Shown in pieces: positions 22,597 to 30,639 of a stretch of DNA of 34,171 nucleotides. Source of the DNA: an uncultured Planctomycetales bacterium (GTDB lineage Bacteria; Planctomycetota; Planctomycetia; Pirellulales; S012-138); the NCBI GenBank assembly GCA_937982665.1, contig CALJLD010000179.1, forward strand, positions 1 through 34,171. The letters are read 5' to 3'. The notes beneath the pieces are model-generated. The model saw only the letters and a program-made list of their open reading frames with translations. It ran no database searches and had not been told where the DNA came from. The stretch's first letter is position 1. Each line of letters begins with the position of its first letter. A program made the translations under genes and the position numbers.

Positions 22597-25500
22597 ATGT
22601 ATTGGAATTTCCTTCTTCCGCTCGCTCAAGCCAACGAAACTCAGTCGCTGGGAGCGGGACTGCATCCGCTTTGGAAGCTGGCGATTACGGCGGGCATCAT
22701 CGTAGTTGCTTATCTCGCCGGTCGCTTGATCAGCAGCGCCGTCCGGATGCCGGACTATGGCTGGAAGATCTCGCTGATCACATTCACCGTCCTGGCGGGA
22801 ATTGCCATTGTCGCCCTGGGTTGGCCGCCGAAGTTCGGCATTGACCTCTACGGCGGTGTGAATCTGGTCTATGAGGTTGACGCCACAAAAGTCGGCTCAG
22901 CTGGCCAAGACGTCGATATGGATCAGTTGATTGCCGCGGTCCGCCTCCGCGTGGACCCTACCGGCACCAAGCAAATCCTGATTCGTCCCTACGGGCAGGG
23001 GAACGCGGTGGAGATTATCGTTCCCCGCGTGTCACAAGCTGAAGTTGACGAACTCAAACGCCAGATCGTTGATCTGGGCTCGTTGGAGTTCCGCATCACA
23101 GCCAATCAGCGCGATGACGCTCAGGCGATTGTCGATGCCACCGCACTTCCTGATGAGCAGAAGGTCCTCAGCCAAGGCGGTCGTGAAATCGCTCACTGGG
23201 TGCCCATTCATCCTGATGAAGACGGCAAGCGCATCAATGACTTAACTGGCGGCACTTTCATCACGCGTGTCATCACCTCGGAAGACCCGGATGTGCCGGA
23301 TACCGTTGAATTGTTGGTGATGATGGATCCCTACAATGTGAATGGTGAATTCCTGCGGCGAGTCGCGCCGGGCCTCTCGCCAGAAGGTGAACAGGCCGTG
23401 GATTTCCAATTCAATTCCACAGGCGCAAGTCGTTTTCTGCAACTCACCACGGAACACCAGCCTGACGCGGCAGATGACTACCGCCGACACCTGGCGATTG
23501 CCCTCTCCGGCGAAATCTACACCGCTCCCGGTTTGAACGAACCGATCTCGGACCGCGGTCAAATCGCCGGCGGCTTCAAGAACCGTGCCGAGGTTGAGGA
23601 CCTTGTGGCAGTGCTCAACGCCGGAAGTCTGCCGGCGGCACTCAACAAAACTCCACTACGCGAACAACAAATCTCGCCCACATTGGGCTTGGACACCATC
23701 GCTCGCGGACAAATGGCCATGGCCGTTTCCATGGGCCTGGTCCTGTTGTTTGTGTTGATCTACTACCGCTTTTCCGGAATCGTCGCCTGTCTGGCGCTTG
23801 TTACCAACCTGGTCTTGATCCTGGCGGTGATGATCAGCATCAACGCGGCCTTCACCCTGCCTGGGCTTGCGGGGCTGGTGTTGACCGTGGGTATGGCGGT
23901 GGACGCCAACGTGCTCATCTTTGAGCGAATACGCGAAGAACTCACTCGCGGGGCCGCATTGCGCATGGCCATCCGCAATGGTTTCGCCCGAGCCACAACC
24001 ACGATTGTGGATGCCAACCTGACCACGTTGATCACCGCGGTGGTGCTGTACGCCATCGGTACGGATCAGATCAAGGGATTCGCCGTGACGCTCATCCTGG
24101 GCATCCTGATGAGTATGTATTCGGCCGTGTTCTGTTCGCGCGTCGTGTTTGAGATCGGCGAGCGCACGCGCCGCATCAAGAAGCTCACAATGATGCGCAT
24201 GTTTACCTCGACCAACATCAACTTCCTTGGCAAGCGAATGGTCTGCGGCGCCCTTTCGGTCGTGCTGATCATCGCCGGCTTGGGTGCGGTTGTGATGCGA
24301 GGGTCCGGCGTCCTTGACATTGACTTCACCGGCGGTTCTCAGGCGCAAATCCTTTTCGCGAATGAAACGCCCGAAGGTGGTGATGAACGCTACGATACCA
24401 ACTACGTCCGTACGAAGATCGAAAACTGGAACAAAGAAGTTGATGATGCCCAAGGTGGCGGCGGACTGGAGAACTACCTTAACGGCGTTGATCCCAACCT
24501 GATCGCACAACTCAGGATTGCCAAGCGGACGGAACTCATCACGGAAATCAAAAACGGCTACTCGGCCGAAGAGCGTGACGAGATGACCGGTGGTGATGAG
24601 GATGCTGATGTTGACGCCATCCTCGAGGCCGCAGCAGCCGTGGAAGCTGATAAACGGCTGGACGACGAGTTCGATGAGCAACTGCCACAATTGGCCAGCT
24701 TGGCTGACCTTTCCGTTTCTGAGGTCACTTACCTGGACGAAACGGACCACAATCCGGAATTCGTGGTGAACACGTCCAACCGGTCGCTCATTGCCGTGGA
24801 GACAATCCTCAGCAAGGTCTTTGTCGGCGAGTTGGATACCAACACGTTGGCATTCGCTCAAGCAACGGCCCCAGCCGTTGAGAACGATCCGCTGAACAAT
24901 GATCCGTTCGGAAACTTTAGCCCGGCAAACGACCCGCCAGCAGGTGATGGGAACAACGCAGGGGATGACAACTCGAATTCTTCAGGCGGCAATGACGCCG
25001 GCGACAACTCTTCTGGAGGTGACAACTCTGGCGGAAACGGCCTCTCGGCGCTTTCCAGATTGCCGGTCATGAACGCCGCATTCATTAGCCTGCAAGATCC
25101 GCCCACGCAAGATCCACCTACTGGAACTGATCCTCCGGTGGGCTCAGGCGATCAAACGCCCCCTCCCGGCGATGTTACCGGCCAGCAGCCACCTGCTGGG
25201 GAAGGCACAGATCAGCAACCGGAAACAACGTCCGGCAGCGCTCGTGCTGCACTGACATTCACGCATGAGATCGGTGCGCAAGATGTCGAAAGCATCATTC
25301 GTGAAGTTGTTGGCTCGGACGTCCAATTCAACGTCCTCGCAGGCGATGACTCAGACTACGTTCTGAACAGCACACAAGCATATGACAACTGGACAGTGGA
25401 ATTCACTGGCCGGTCTTGGGAAGAGGCCTCGGCTTGGCTTGCTCAAGTGAAGAGCAACGTTGATTCCCGTCCCGTCTTCCCGGCCACCAACAACATCGGG

Positions 25501-26115
25501 AGCCAGGTGGCGTCCGATACGCGAAACATCGGAATCGCGGCGATGATCGCCAGCTTGTTCTTCATCGTGCTGTACATTTGGGTCCGGTTTCAAAAAGTCT
25601 CCTACGGCTTTGCCGCCGTGGCGGCTTTGATCCATGACGTGTTAATCACGCTGGGTGCCATCGCACTCAGTGCGTATCTCGTCGGCATTCCCACCATTGA
25701 CGCATTCAAGATCAACTTGGAAATGCTGGCCGCATTCCTCACGCTGGTGGGCTATTCGCTCAACGATACCATCGTCATCTTTGACCGCATTCGCGAAGTC
25801 AAAGGCAAGAGTCCCCGCCTGACCGAGGAGATGATCAACACCAGCGTCAACCAAACTTTGAGCCGAACAATTCTGACGTCCGGAACAACGTTGGTTGTGG
25901 TCGCCATCTTGTACTTCTTTGGCGGCCAGGGCGATCACGGTTTCTCGTTCGCCCTGTTTGTTGGCGTGATCGTCGGTACATACAGTTCAATCTTCGTGGC
26001 ATCGCCGGTCTTGCTCTGGCTCACCCGCCGGAGCGAGACACCAACCAACGCCGGCGGCGGTTCGCGAAAAACCGGCAAGTTGGCCAAAGCGGAAGCGTCT
26101 GCTTCAGGCGCTTAA
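22597..26115 (+). CDS. secDF: Fused protein-export subunit SecDF
   Basis: This 1172-residue fusion uses the proton motive force to help the Sec channel pull proteins through the membrane. The SecD half has the IDLYGG motif (82-87), a periplasmic domain, and the transmembrane block with GMAVDANVLIFERIREE, where D436 is the conserved proton-path residue. The SecF half begins near 545, with DFTGG at 576-580 and TIVIFDRIREVKGK in its membrane block. Between SecF helix 1 and helix 2 there are about 390 residues instead of roughly 110 in E. coli. Residues about 757-884 of this part are low-complexity, rich in Asn, Asp, Gly, Ser and then Pro/Gln. The protein ends with a short basic/Ala tail. It follows yajC by 130 bases and is closed by a hairpin terminator at 26139. 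The identification is sure. Confidence 0.97.
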   Translation: MYWNFLLPLAQANETQSLGAGLHPLWKLAITAGIIVVAYLAGRLISSAVRMPDYGWKISLITFTVLAGIAIVALGWPPKFGIDLYGGVNLVYEVDATKVGSAGQDVDMDQLIAAVRLRVDPTGTKQILIRPYGQGNAVEIIVPRVSQAEVDELKRQIVDLGSLEFRITANQRDDAQAIVDATALPDEQKVLSQGGREIAHWVPIHPDEDGKRINDLTGGTFITRVITSEDPDVPDTVELLVMMDPYNVNGEFLRRVAPGLSPEGEQAVDFQFNSTGASRFLQLTTEHQPDAADDYRRHLAIALSGEIYTAPGLNEPISDRGQIAGGFKNRAEVEDLVAVLNAGSLPAALNKTPLREQQISPTLGLDTIARGQMAMAVSMGLVLLFVLIYYRFSGIVACLALVTNLVLILAVMISINAAFTLPGLAGLVLTVGMAVDANVLIFERIREELTRGAALRMAIRNGFARATTTIVDANLTTLITAVVLYAIGTDQIKGFAVTLILGILMSMYSAVFCSRVVFEIGERTRRIKKLTMMRMFTSTNINFLGKRMVCGALSVVLIIAGLGAVVMRGSGVLDIDFTGGSQAQILFANETPEGGDERYDTNYVRTKIENWNKEVDDAQGGGGLENYLNGVDPNLIAQLRIAKRTELITEIKNGYSAEERDEMTGGDEDADVDAILEAAAAVEADKRLDDEFDEQLPQLASLADLSVSEVTYLDETDHNPEFVVNTSNRSLIAVETILSKVFVGELDTNTLAFAQATAPAVENDPLNNDPFGNFSPANDPPAGDGNNAGDDNSNSSGGNDAGDNSSGGDNSGGNGLSALSRLPVMNAAFISLQDPPTQDPPTGTDPPVGSGDQTPPPGDVTGQQPPAGEGTDQQPETTSGSARAALTFTHEIGAQDVESIIREVVGSDVQFNVLAGDDSDYVLNSTQAYDNWTVEFTGRSWEEASAWLAQVKSNVDSRPVFPATNNIGSQVASDTRNIGIAAMIASLFFIVLYIWVRFQKVSYGFAAVAALIHDVLITLGAIALSAYLVGIPTIDAFKINLEMLAAFLTLVGYSLNDTIVIFDRIREVKGKSPRLTEEMINTSVNQTLSRTILTSGTTLVVVAILYFFGGQGDHGFSFALFVGVIVGTYSSIFVASPVLLWLTRRSETPTNAGGGSRKTGKLAKAEASASGA

Positions 26116-26138
26116 GCCACACACATTTTAAAACTCAC

Positions 26139-26179
26139 CGCCTGGCGTAGTTGGTTTACTGCGCCAGGCGTTTGTGTGT
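26139..26179 (+). terminator. Hairpin terminator after secDF
   Basis: CGCCTGGCG (26139-26147) pairs perfectly with CGCCAGGCG (26162-26170) over a 14-base loop, and a T-rich TTTGTGTGT tail follows. The position 23 bases after the secDF stop fits an intrinsic terminator. It also argues that the next coding sequence starts at 26241, not at the earlier in-frame codon at 26151 inside the loop. Confidence 0.7.
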
Positions 26180-26240
26180 ATGCTCCTGCCAGCAACACCT
26201 GTCCACGTCATTCCGTACTTCGCAATCCCGGCACTCACTC

Positions 26241-27758
26241 ATGGCATCGTCCGCTTACACCACGCTTCCCGCCAACTCCAATCAGGCTCTCGGCATCGGT
26301 CAGTACGCCGTTGATTTCATGTCCGGCAAGCTGGGCCAGCCCAATGACGATGTCTTCGACCGCATCGAACAATTCCATTTGGACAGCATCGCTTGTGCCG
26401 TCTCGGCCATCGCGCTTGGGACAAATGCTCCCAACGTGCTACTTGCCGAAGCCCGCGACTATCCGCGCGGCGCAGGCGATGGCGGCGTCCCGCTCTTGGG
26501 AACCACGGACTATGTCAGTCCTGAGAAAGCCGTGCTGGCCAACAGTTCGGCCGCCCGCGAATGGGACTCCAACGGCACCAACTTTGGTTACAACCCGGAG
26601 CGCGGTCACACACGGGGCGAATTCGGCCACAATGATTTCTATCCCGTGGCGGTTGCCGCCGCCCAACTCAAGAATCTCAATGGCGAACAAACGTTGGCGG
26701 CCATGATCCTGCTGGACGAGATCCGCGGGCGACTGGCCGAGGTCTTTGGGCTCAAAGATCACAAGATTGATCACGTGGTTCATGGCGGCATCGCTTCGGC
26801 CGCCACATACGGCGCCATCATGGGAGCCACGCCGGAACAGATTGAGTCGGCCATCGGCATTCTGGTTGCGCACTACATTCCCTTCCGCGCCATTCGCGCT
26901 GGCAAGCAACTTTCTGATTCCAAAGGTGCCTCAGCGGCCATCACTTCGGAAGCCGGCGTCGTCGCCATGCGTCGGGCCATGCGCGGCTTCATCGGCCCGG
27001 CCGATATCTTCCGCAATCCGCAGGCGATCTTCTGCCTGTTTGAGCCGCCGGAAGCCAAAGACTCCAGCCCGTTTGAGCTCGTACTCTCTGGGGCCGGTAG
27101 CGACTTCGCCGTGATGGGCATGCACTTCAAACTCGGCCTGTACGAGCATCAATCGGCCGGCGCCATTCAAGGGCTCATCAACCTGTTGGAAAAGAACCCG
27201 GCCATCCTCAACGATGCCGAGCAGATCAAGAAGATCAGCATCACCATCTATGAGCCGGCCTTCAGCATCATTGGTGACCCGGCCAAGCGCGACCCGCGCA
27301 CGCGACAAAGCGCGGATCATTCCATGGTCTACATCATCGGCACGCTGTTGCGAAAAGCGCTTGAGCAGAAGTCCACCAGCTGGAAAGAACTGATGCTCGT
27401 CCCAGCCGATTACGATGATGAGGCGCTCGTTCATACGCTCACGCGCAGCTTGATGGAGCGGATTGACTTCCGCCACGGCGGCGATGAATACGACCGCCGT
27501 TATCCTGATGGCATCCCCACCACGCTGGAGATCGAACACGCCGAACTCGGTACGCTCTCCAGCGGTCTCGTCATGTATCCACTCGGCCATGCCCGGAATG
27601 AATCTAACAAACTTGCGGACATGCTCACGCACAAATTCCGCCTGCTTGGTTCGCTCGGCGTTGACGATGTCGAAGCACTCTACAAACGCTTCACCGGCCT
27701 GCGAAAGAAGTCCGCCGAAGAGATTGCCGGGCTGTTTGACTTTGAGTTGAAGGGTTAA
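26241..27758 (+). CDS. MmgE/PrpD-family protein
   Basis: This 505-residue cytoplasmic protein is of the 2-methylcitrate dehydratase / aconitate decarboxylase family. Family marks include an N-terminal helix block with DSIACAVSAIALG, the ANSSAAREWDSN and GHNDFYPVAVAAA stretches, the central LLDEIRGRLAE and KGASAAITSEAG, and the hallmark ADHSMVY (A358-D359-H360-S361). The length is slightly above the roughly 450-485 usual for the family. The ATG at 26241 is chosen because the earlier start at 26151 falls in the terminator hairpin of secDF and the added residues show no family similarity. No prpB or prpC gene is nearby, so a methylcitrate cycle role is not supported by context. The reaction could be another dehydration or decarboxylation of a tricarboxylate-like acid. 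Confidence 0.93.
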   Translation: MASSAYTTLPANSNQALGIGQYAVDFMSGKLGQPNDDVFDRIEQFHLDSIACAVSAIALGTNAPNVLLAEARDYPRGAGDGGVPLLGTTDYVSPEKAVLANSSAAREWDSNGTNFGYNPERGHTRGEFGHNDFYPVAVAAAQLKNLNGEQTLAAMILLDEIRGRLAEVFGLKDHKIDHVVHGGIASAATYGAIMGATPEQIESAIGILVAHYIPFRAIRAGKQLSDSKGASAAITSEAGVVAMRRAMRGFIGPADIFRNPQAIFCLFEPPEAKDSSPFELVLSGAGSDFAVMGMHFKLGLYEHQSAGAIQGLINLLEKNPAILNDAEQIKKISITIYEPAFSIIGDPAKRDPRTRQSADHSMVYIIGTLLRKALEQKSTSWKELMLVPADYDDEALVHTLTRSLMERIDFRHGGDEYDRRYPDGIPTTLEIEHAELGTLSSGLVMYPLGHARNESNKLADMLTHKFRLLGSLGVDDVEALYKRFTGLRKKSAEEIAGLFDFELKG

Positions 27759-27840
27759 CGGAAAGAGGCACGGAAAAAGGGAACGGGCCACAGAGGAAAA
27801 CGAAGGCGCTCGCCAGTCTTGCGGTGTTGTTGATTCGTGA

Positions 27841-28911
27841 CTACCAGCCGAACATCTCCGCATTGCGCTCACGGAGTTCTGCGGCCTTTCCCGGTGAGTG
27901 TGCCATCTCCCGCTCCAGTTGCTCCCAGGCTGTGGACAACTCCACATCCTCGCCGTAGCGCAGCTCCTGATCGCGCGCGTATGCACAGCTGATCCGGAAT
28001 CGCAAGTTGGAGTTCGCGGGAGCCGCGGCGGACGCTTCCAACCGCTCCACCCAGCCCCATGCACGCTGGGCAGCCTGCTTAACGTCGTACTCTGGCTCAA
28101 AGATGCGCTTGTTCTGCTCCCACCAAAGTTCCGCGGACTGCCCCGGCGGATAGCCCAGTTTGTCTATCGCAACCAGGATCATATTCTGATGGAAGCGCAG
28201 CCGGTTGTCTTTGTCAAGCAAAGCCGAGAGCGCGGCCTTACGTGAAGCATCGTTGGGCAGCTTCGCCAGGACTTCCGGCAAACTCGGATCGAAAATCAAC
28301 AAGTGCGCATCAGAAAAGCTGGCGGAGAATTTGTCGCTGTGAGGCAAGGCGCCCGTGTATTGCTCAATGATCGGCGTGTTCATCGGGTCGGTCACCAGGT
28401 ACAGCTGCCCGATGAAAACTCCCCGTTCGGTACAAGCACGGGTTGGCGAAGCGACAGCGTGATTCCCTGAGATGGACTGCACATCTTCTGTAAACAGGCA
28501 GGCGAACGTCAGGAATGCCTGAATGAGAATGATCGCACCATAGATCCAACGCCGGCGCTCCAGGTCGCAAAGAAAGACGGCCGCCGTCCATAACACGCCG
28601 GTGAAGATCGTCAGCCACGCTGGAAAATGGCCGGGTGTGCCAACAGAGAATATGGCCAAAGACAACAGCAAACACACAATCAAAGAGACGGTCGCAATCC
28701 AACGACGCGGTCTCTCGATCTCGCCAACTCGTCCGCTGATCAGCGAGAGACCAATTAAGCCAATCGGAAGCGTCGCCGCCGAGAGAAACAGCACGCCTTC
28801 GGCCATTCCTCCCAACAAACACGCCAACAGCCACATCGCAGCCAGCAATTGCCGGATGCCGAATTGCGTTTCATCTGGCGGCGGGCTTTCAACTTTTGCG
28901 ATTGCGGACAT
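27841..28911 (-). CDS. Five-TM protein with C-terminal soluble domain, unknown function
   Basis: This 356-residue protein has five predicted membrane helices (about 21-38, 39-58, 71-90, 98-115 and 121-140), then a soluble domain of about 210 residues. The N-terminus carries QFGIRQLLAAMWLL, the same FGIR-type anchor as the MORN-repeat protein near the left end of the window. The soluble part has the segments RLRFHQNMILVAIDKLGYPPG and RFRISCAYARDQELRYGEDVE, mainly helical, with no catalytic motif that I recognise. The soluble domain follows an odd number of helices, so it and the N-terminus lie on opposite sides of the membrane. It follows the acetyltransferase gene by 52 bases on the same strand and may be co-transcribed. 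It is convergent with the MmgE/PrpD gene; the 82-bp gap contains no clear terminator. Confidence 0.78.
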   Translation of the reverse strand: MSAIAKVESPPPDETQFGIRQLLAAMWLLACLLGGMAEGVLFLSAATLPIGLIGLSLISGRVGEIERPRRWIATVSLIVCLLLSLAIFSVGTPGHFPAWLTIFTGVLWTAAVFLCDLERRRWIYGAIILIQAFLTFACLFTEDVQSISGNHAVASPTRACTERGVFIGQLYLVTDPMNTPIIEQYTGALPHSDKFSASFSDAHLLIFDPSLPEVLAKLPNDASRKAALSALLDKDNRLRFHQNMILVAIDKLGYPPGQSAELWWEQNKRIFEPEYDVKQAAQRAWGWVERLEASAAAPANSNLRFRISCAYARDQELRYGEDVELSTAWEQLEREMAHSPGKAAELRERNAEMFGW

Positions 28912-28963
28912 CGCATCAATTATCGCCGGAGCGGCTTGTTCTCCGCAAACAATCCGCGCGAAC

Positions 28964-30115
28964 TCAGGTGCCCGGCGTCTCTGTCGCGGTTCGCATTTCC
29001 TTGGCGGCCAGCTTGCGCTCGCGTCGCGCTTCCCAGATTCGCTTCAAGCGAACCAGCTGCGCGGTGGGCACCGCCAGCGGAAAATGGCTGTACGCATACG
29101 CCGCGACCGTTGATGTCAGCCAGTTGTTTTTGCAGTCCAGATAGTCCGCGCCCATGTCGAGCGTTTCATCGCCCCACTCATAAGCCGTTTGAATGGAGCG
29201 ATACATCAAGACAGTCCCGGCTCCATCGCGGCTGATGTTGGGATCAAAGCCTGTCCGCAAGCCGGAGATCACTCCGCGGTAATGATAGTTGTAAGCGAAC
29301 GCGGCCGGCCGATCGTTGACGTATAGCAAGTGCAAGTCCAAGCCGCCGGCGTTGACCGCCGTTTCGTGCATGTCCCGCACAAAGTCTCGGATCTGCGGAT
29401 GCGAAAGCGTTGTGCCAGTGCTTGATTGGCTTTGCCAACTTGACTCCGCGATTCGTTCGCAAGATTCGTACAAGTCCCATTTTGGATCGGCATCATCAAA
29501 AGCTTTGCCTCGCGGTCGGTAATGGACATACGCAACTTCGCCCGCTTCGCTCAGTTTGCGTTCGCTACGACGAACATTGTTCCGCCATTTGCTGCTGCGA
29601 GATGCCCAATAGTCTTCCCAGGTTGCCTGGAGGTCAATAAATGCCGAGGACGCTTCGCGCCGTTGATGGGCTTGAAAACCGGCCGCTTGCATGGCCGTGC
29701 GAGTGCGTCCGCGATCGTGACGTTCCTTAGGCACCCAACACAAGTTAATGACATCAAAGTTGCGCGGCGTGTTGGCAATGTGCTGAAGGCCTGCCCGCAA
29801 GATCAGCGTTTGGTCGCGACCAATCGGTCCGTAGAAGTTTCCCCAATCGTCCAAGGGATACGTCAACGCCCGGAATGTGCCCAGGCGATTGCGCTCCGCT
29901 TTGACCACTAGCGGCAAGATGCCCAGCGTCTCTCCGTCAAAGCTGGCGACAACAATCCGTGGGCGGACATCATCTCCAAAGTGGGCCGCGAACGTGTTCA
30001 GCCATTCCCAAGAATGAAAAAACGTGGCTCCCCGCGTCCGCGCCAGCAACAGCTTCCACGCCAGCCGCAGCGAAGACAATTCGCTCCACTCGGTGATTTC
30101 GTGGATTTGGATCAT
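28964..30115 (-). CDS. BioF2/FemAB-like GNAT acetyltransferase
   Basis: This 383-residue cytoplasmic protein is of the Acetyltransf_6 (BioF2-like, CelD/BcsL) family, a double-GNAT relative of FemAB aminoacyl transferases. Seen in order: FFHSWEWLNTFAAHFG (32-47), the first GNAT half with VASFDGETLGILPLV (56-70), W-R-N-N-VRRSERKL (177-188), then LHLLYVNDRPAAFAYNYHYRG (261-281), FDPNISRDGAGTVLMY (290-305) with the acyl-CoA loop, and the closing LDMGADYLDCKNNW (319-332). The end is a basic helix. The ATG at 30115 is preferred over an earlier TTG. Members act in exopolysaccharide or cell-envelope modification, but the acceptor is not known. No polysaccharide gene lies next to it. Confidence 0.9.
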   Translation of the reverse strand: MIQIHEITEWSELSSLRLAWKLLLARTRGATFFHSWEWLNTFAAHFGDDVRPRIVVASFDGETLGILPLVVKAERNRLGTFRALTYPLDDWGNFYGPIGRDQTLILRAGLQHIANTPRNFDVINLCWVPKERHDRGRTRTAMQAAGFQAHQRREASSAFIDLQATWEDYWASRSSKWRNNVRRSERKLSEAGEVAYVHYRPRGKAFDDADPKWDLYESCERIAESSWQSQSSTGTTLSHPQIRDFVRDMHETAVNAGGLDLHLLYVNDRPAAFAYNYHYRGVISGLRTGFDPNISRDGAGTVLMYRSIQTAYEWGDETLDMGADYLDCKNNWLTSTVAAYAYSHFPLAVPTAQLVRLKRIWEARRERKLAAKEMRTATETPGT

Positions 30116-30639
30116 ATGCCGCAAAGCAAGAGGGGAATTATGCGCCTTTCGTCATCGTACGCCGGGGCAAATGCTGGGAAAACCAAGAGCTGTCCGCAAA
30201 ACGCGATGTCCCGACATTCCGCGCTCAAGCGCGCCGTGTGACCGGAATAACCAGCAAATTCATGGGCAGATCGGCCTGGGGCAAACTTCCACGCCATGAC
30301 CTCAATCACAGTCCTGCCGCCACATGGCAGGCCCCGGAAGCACGAGATTTGTCCGAATTTCCTAGGGACAGGTGACACCTGCTAAACGATATACTTCTGG
30401 CTTGTTAGATGGCCAGCGGCGGTGGCCTTGGTCGCCGTCGCTAAGTCGTTTCTTGGGAAGGTTTTGCAGAATACGCCGCATTCGCAATCAGGCTCGAAAC
30501 TTCCCAGGAATGCCTGGGGTTGAATCTCGTAAGTCACGGAATTGACGGCGGAACGGTTTCCCAACTTTCCGATACAATACCCCCCTGAAGCGGGTCGCCG
30601 GAACTCACTTCTAGCTCGCGCTATCTGAAGGAAGTGCAG
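30116..30639. other. Long intergenic region upstream of the DUF1549 gene
   Basis: This 524-bp stretch between two divergent genes holds no gene I can support. A perfect palindrome CAGGTG-A-CACCTG sits at 30369-30381 within AGGGACAGGTGACACCTG. A possible -10 element TACAAT occurs at about 30575, near GAATTGACGGCGG upstream, but the spacing is too long for a standard promoter. A Shine-Dalgarno-like GAAGGA lies 7 bases before the ATG at 30640. A minus-strand open frame of 90 codons at 30382-30654 overlaps the gene start and shows no protein-like features. Confidence 0.5.

Noticed and set aside
23656..24861. A 401-codon minus-strand open frame inside secDF
   Set aside because: It is antisense to clear SecD/SecF motifs, and the His/Gln/Asp-rich product has no protein-like pattern.
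26931..28100. A long minus-strand open frame of 389 codons overlapping the end of the MmgE/PrpD gene and the end of the five-TM gene
   Set aside because: It runs antisense to a well-supported family gene, has no domain-like pattern, and is explained by GC-biased third positions.
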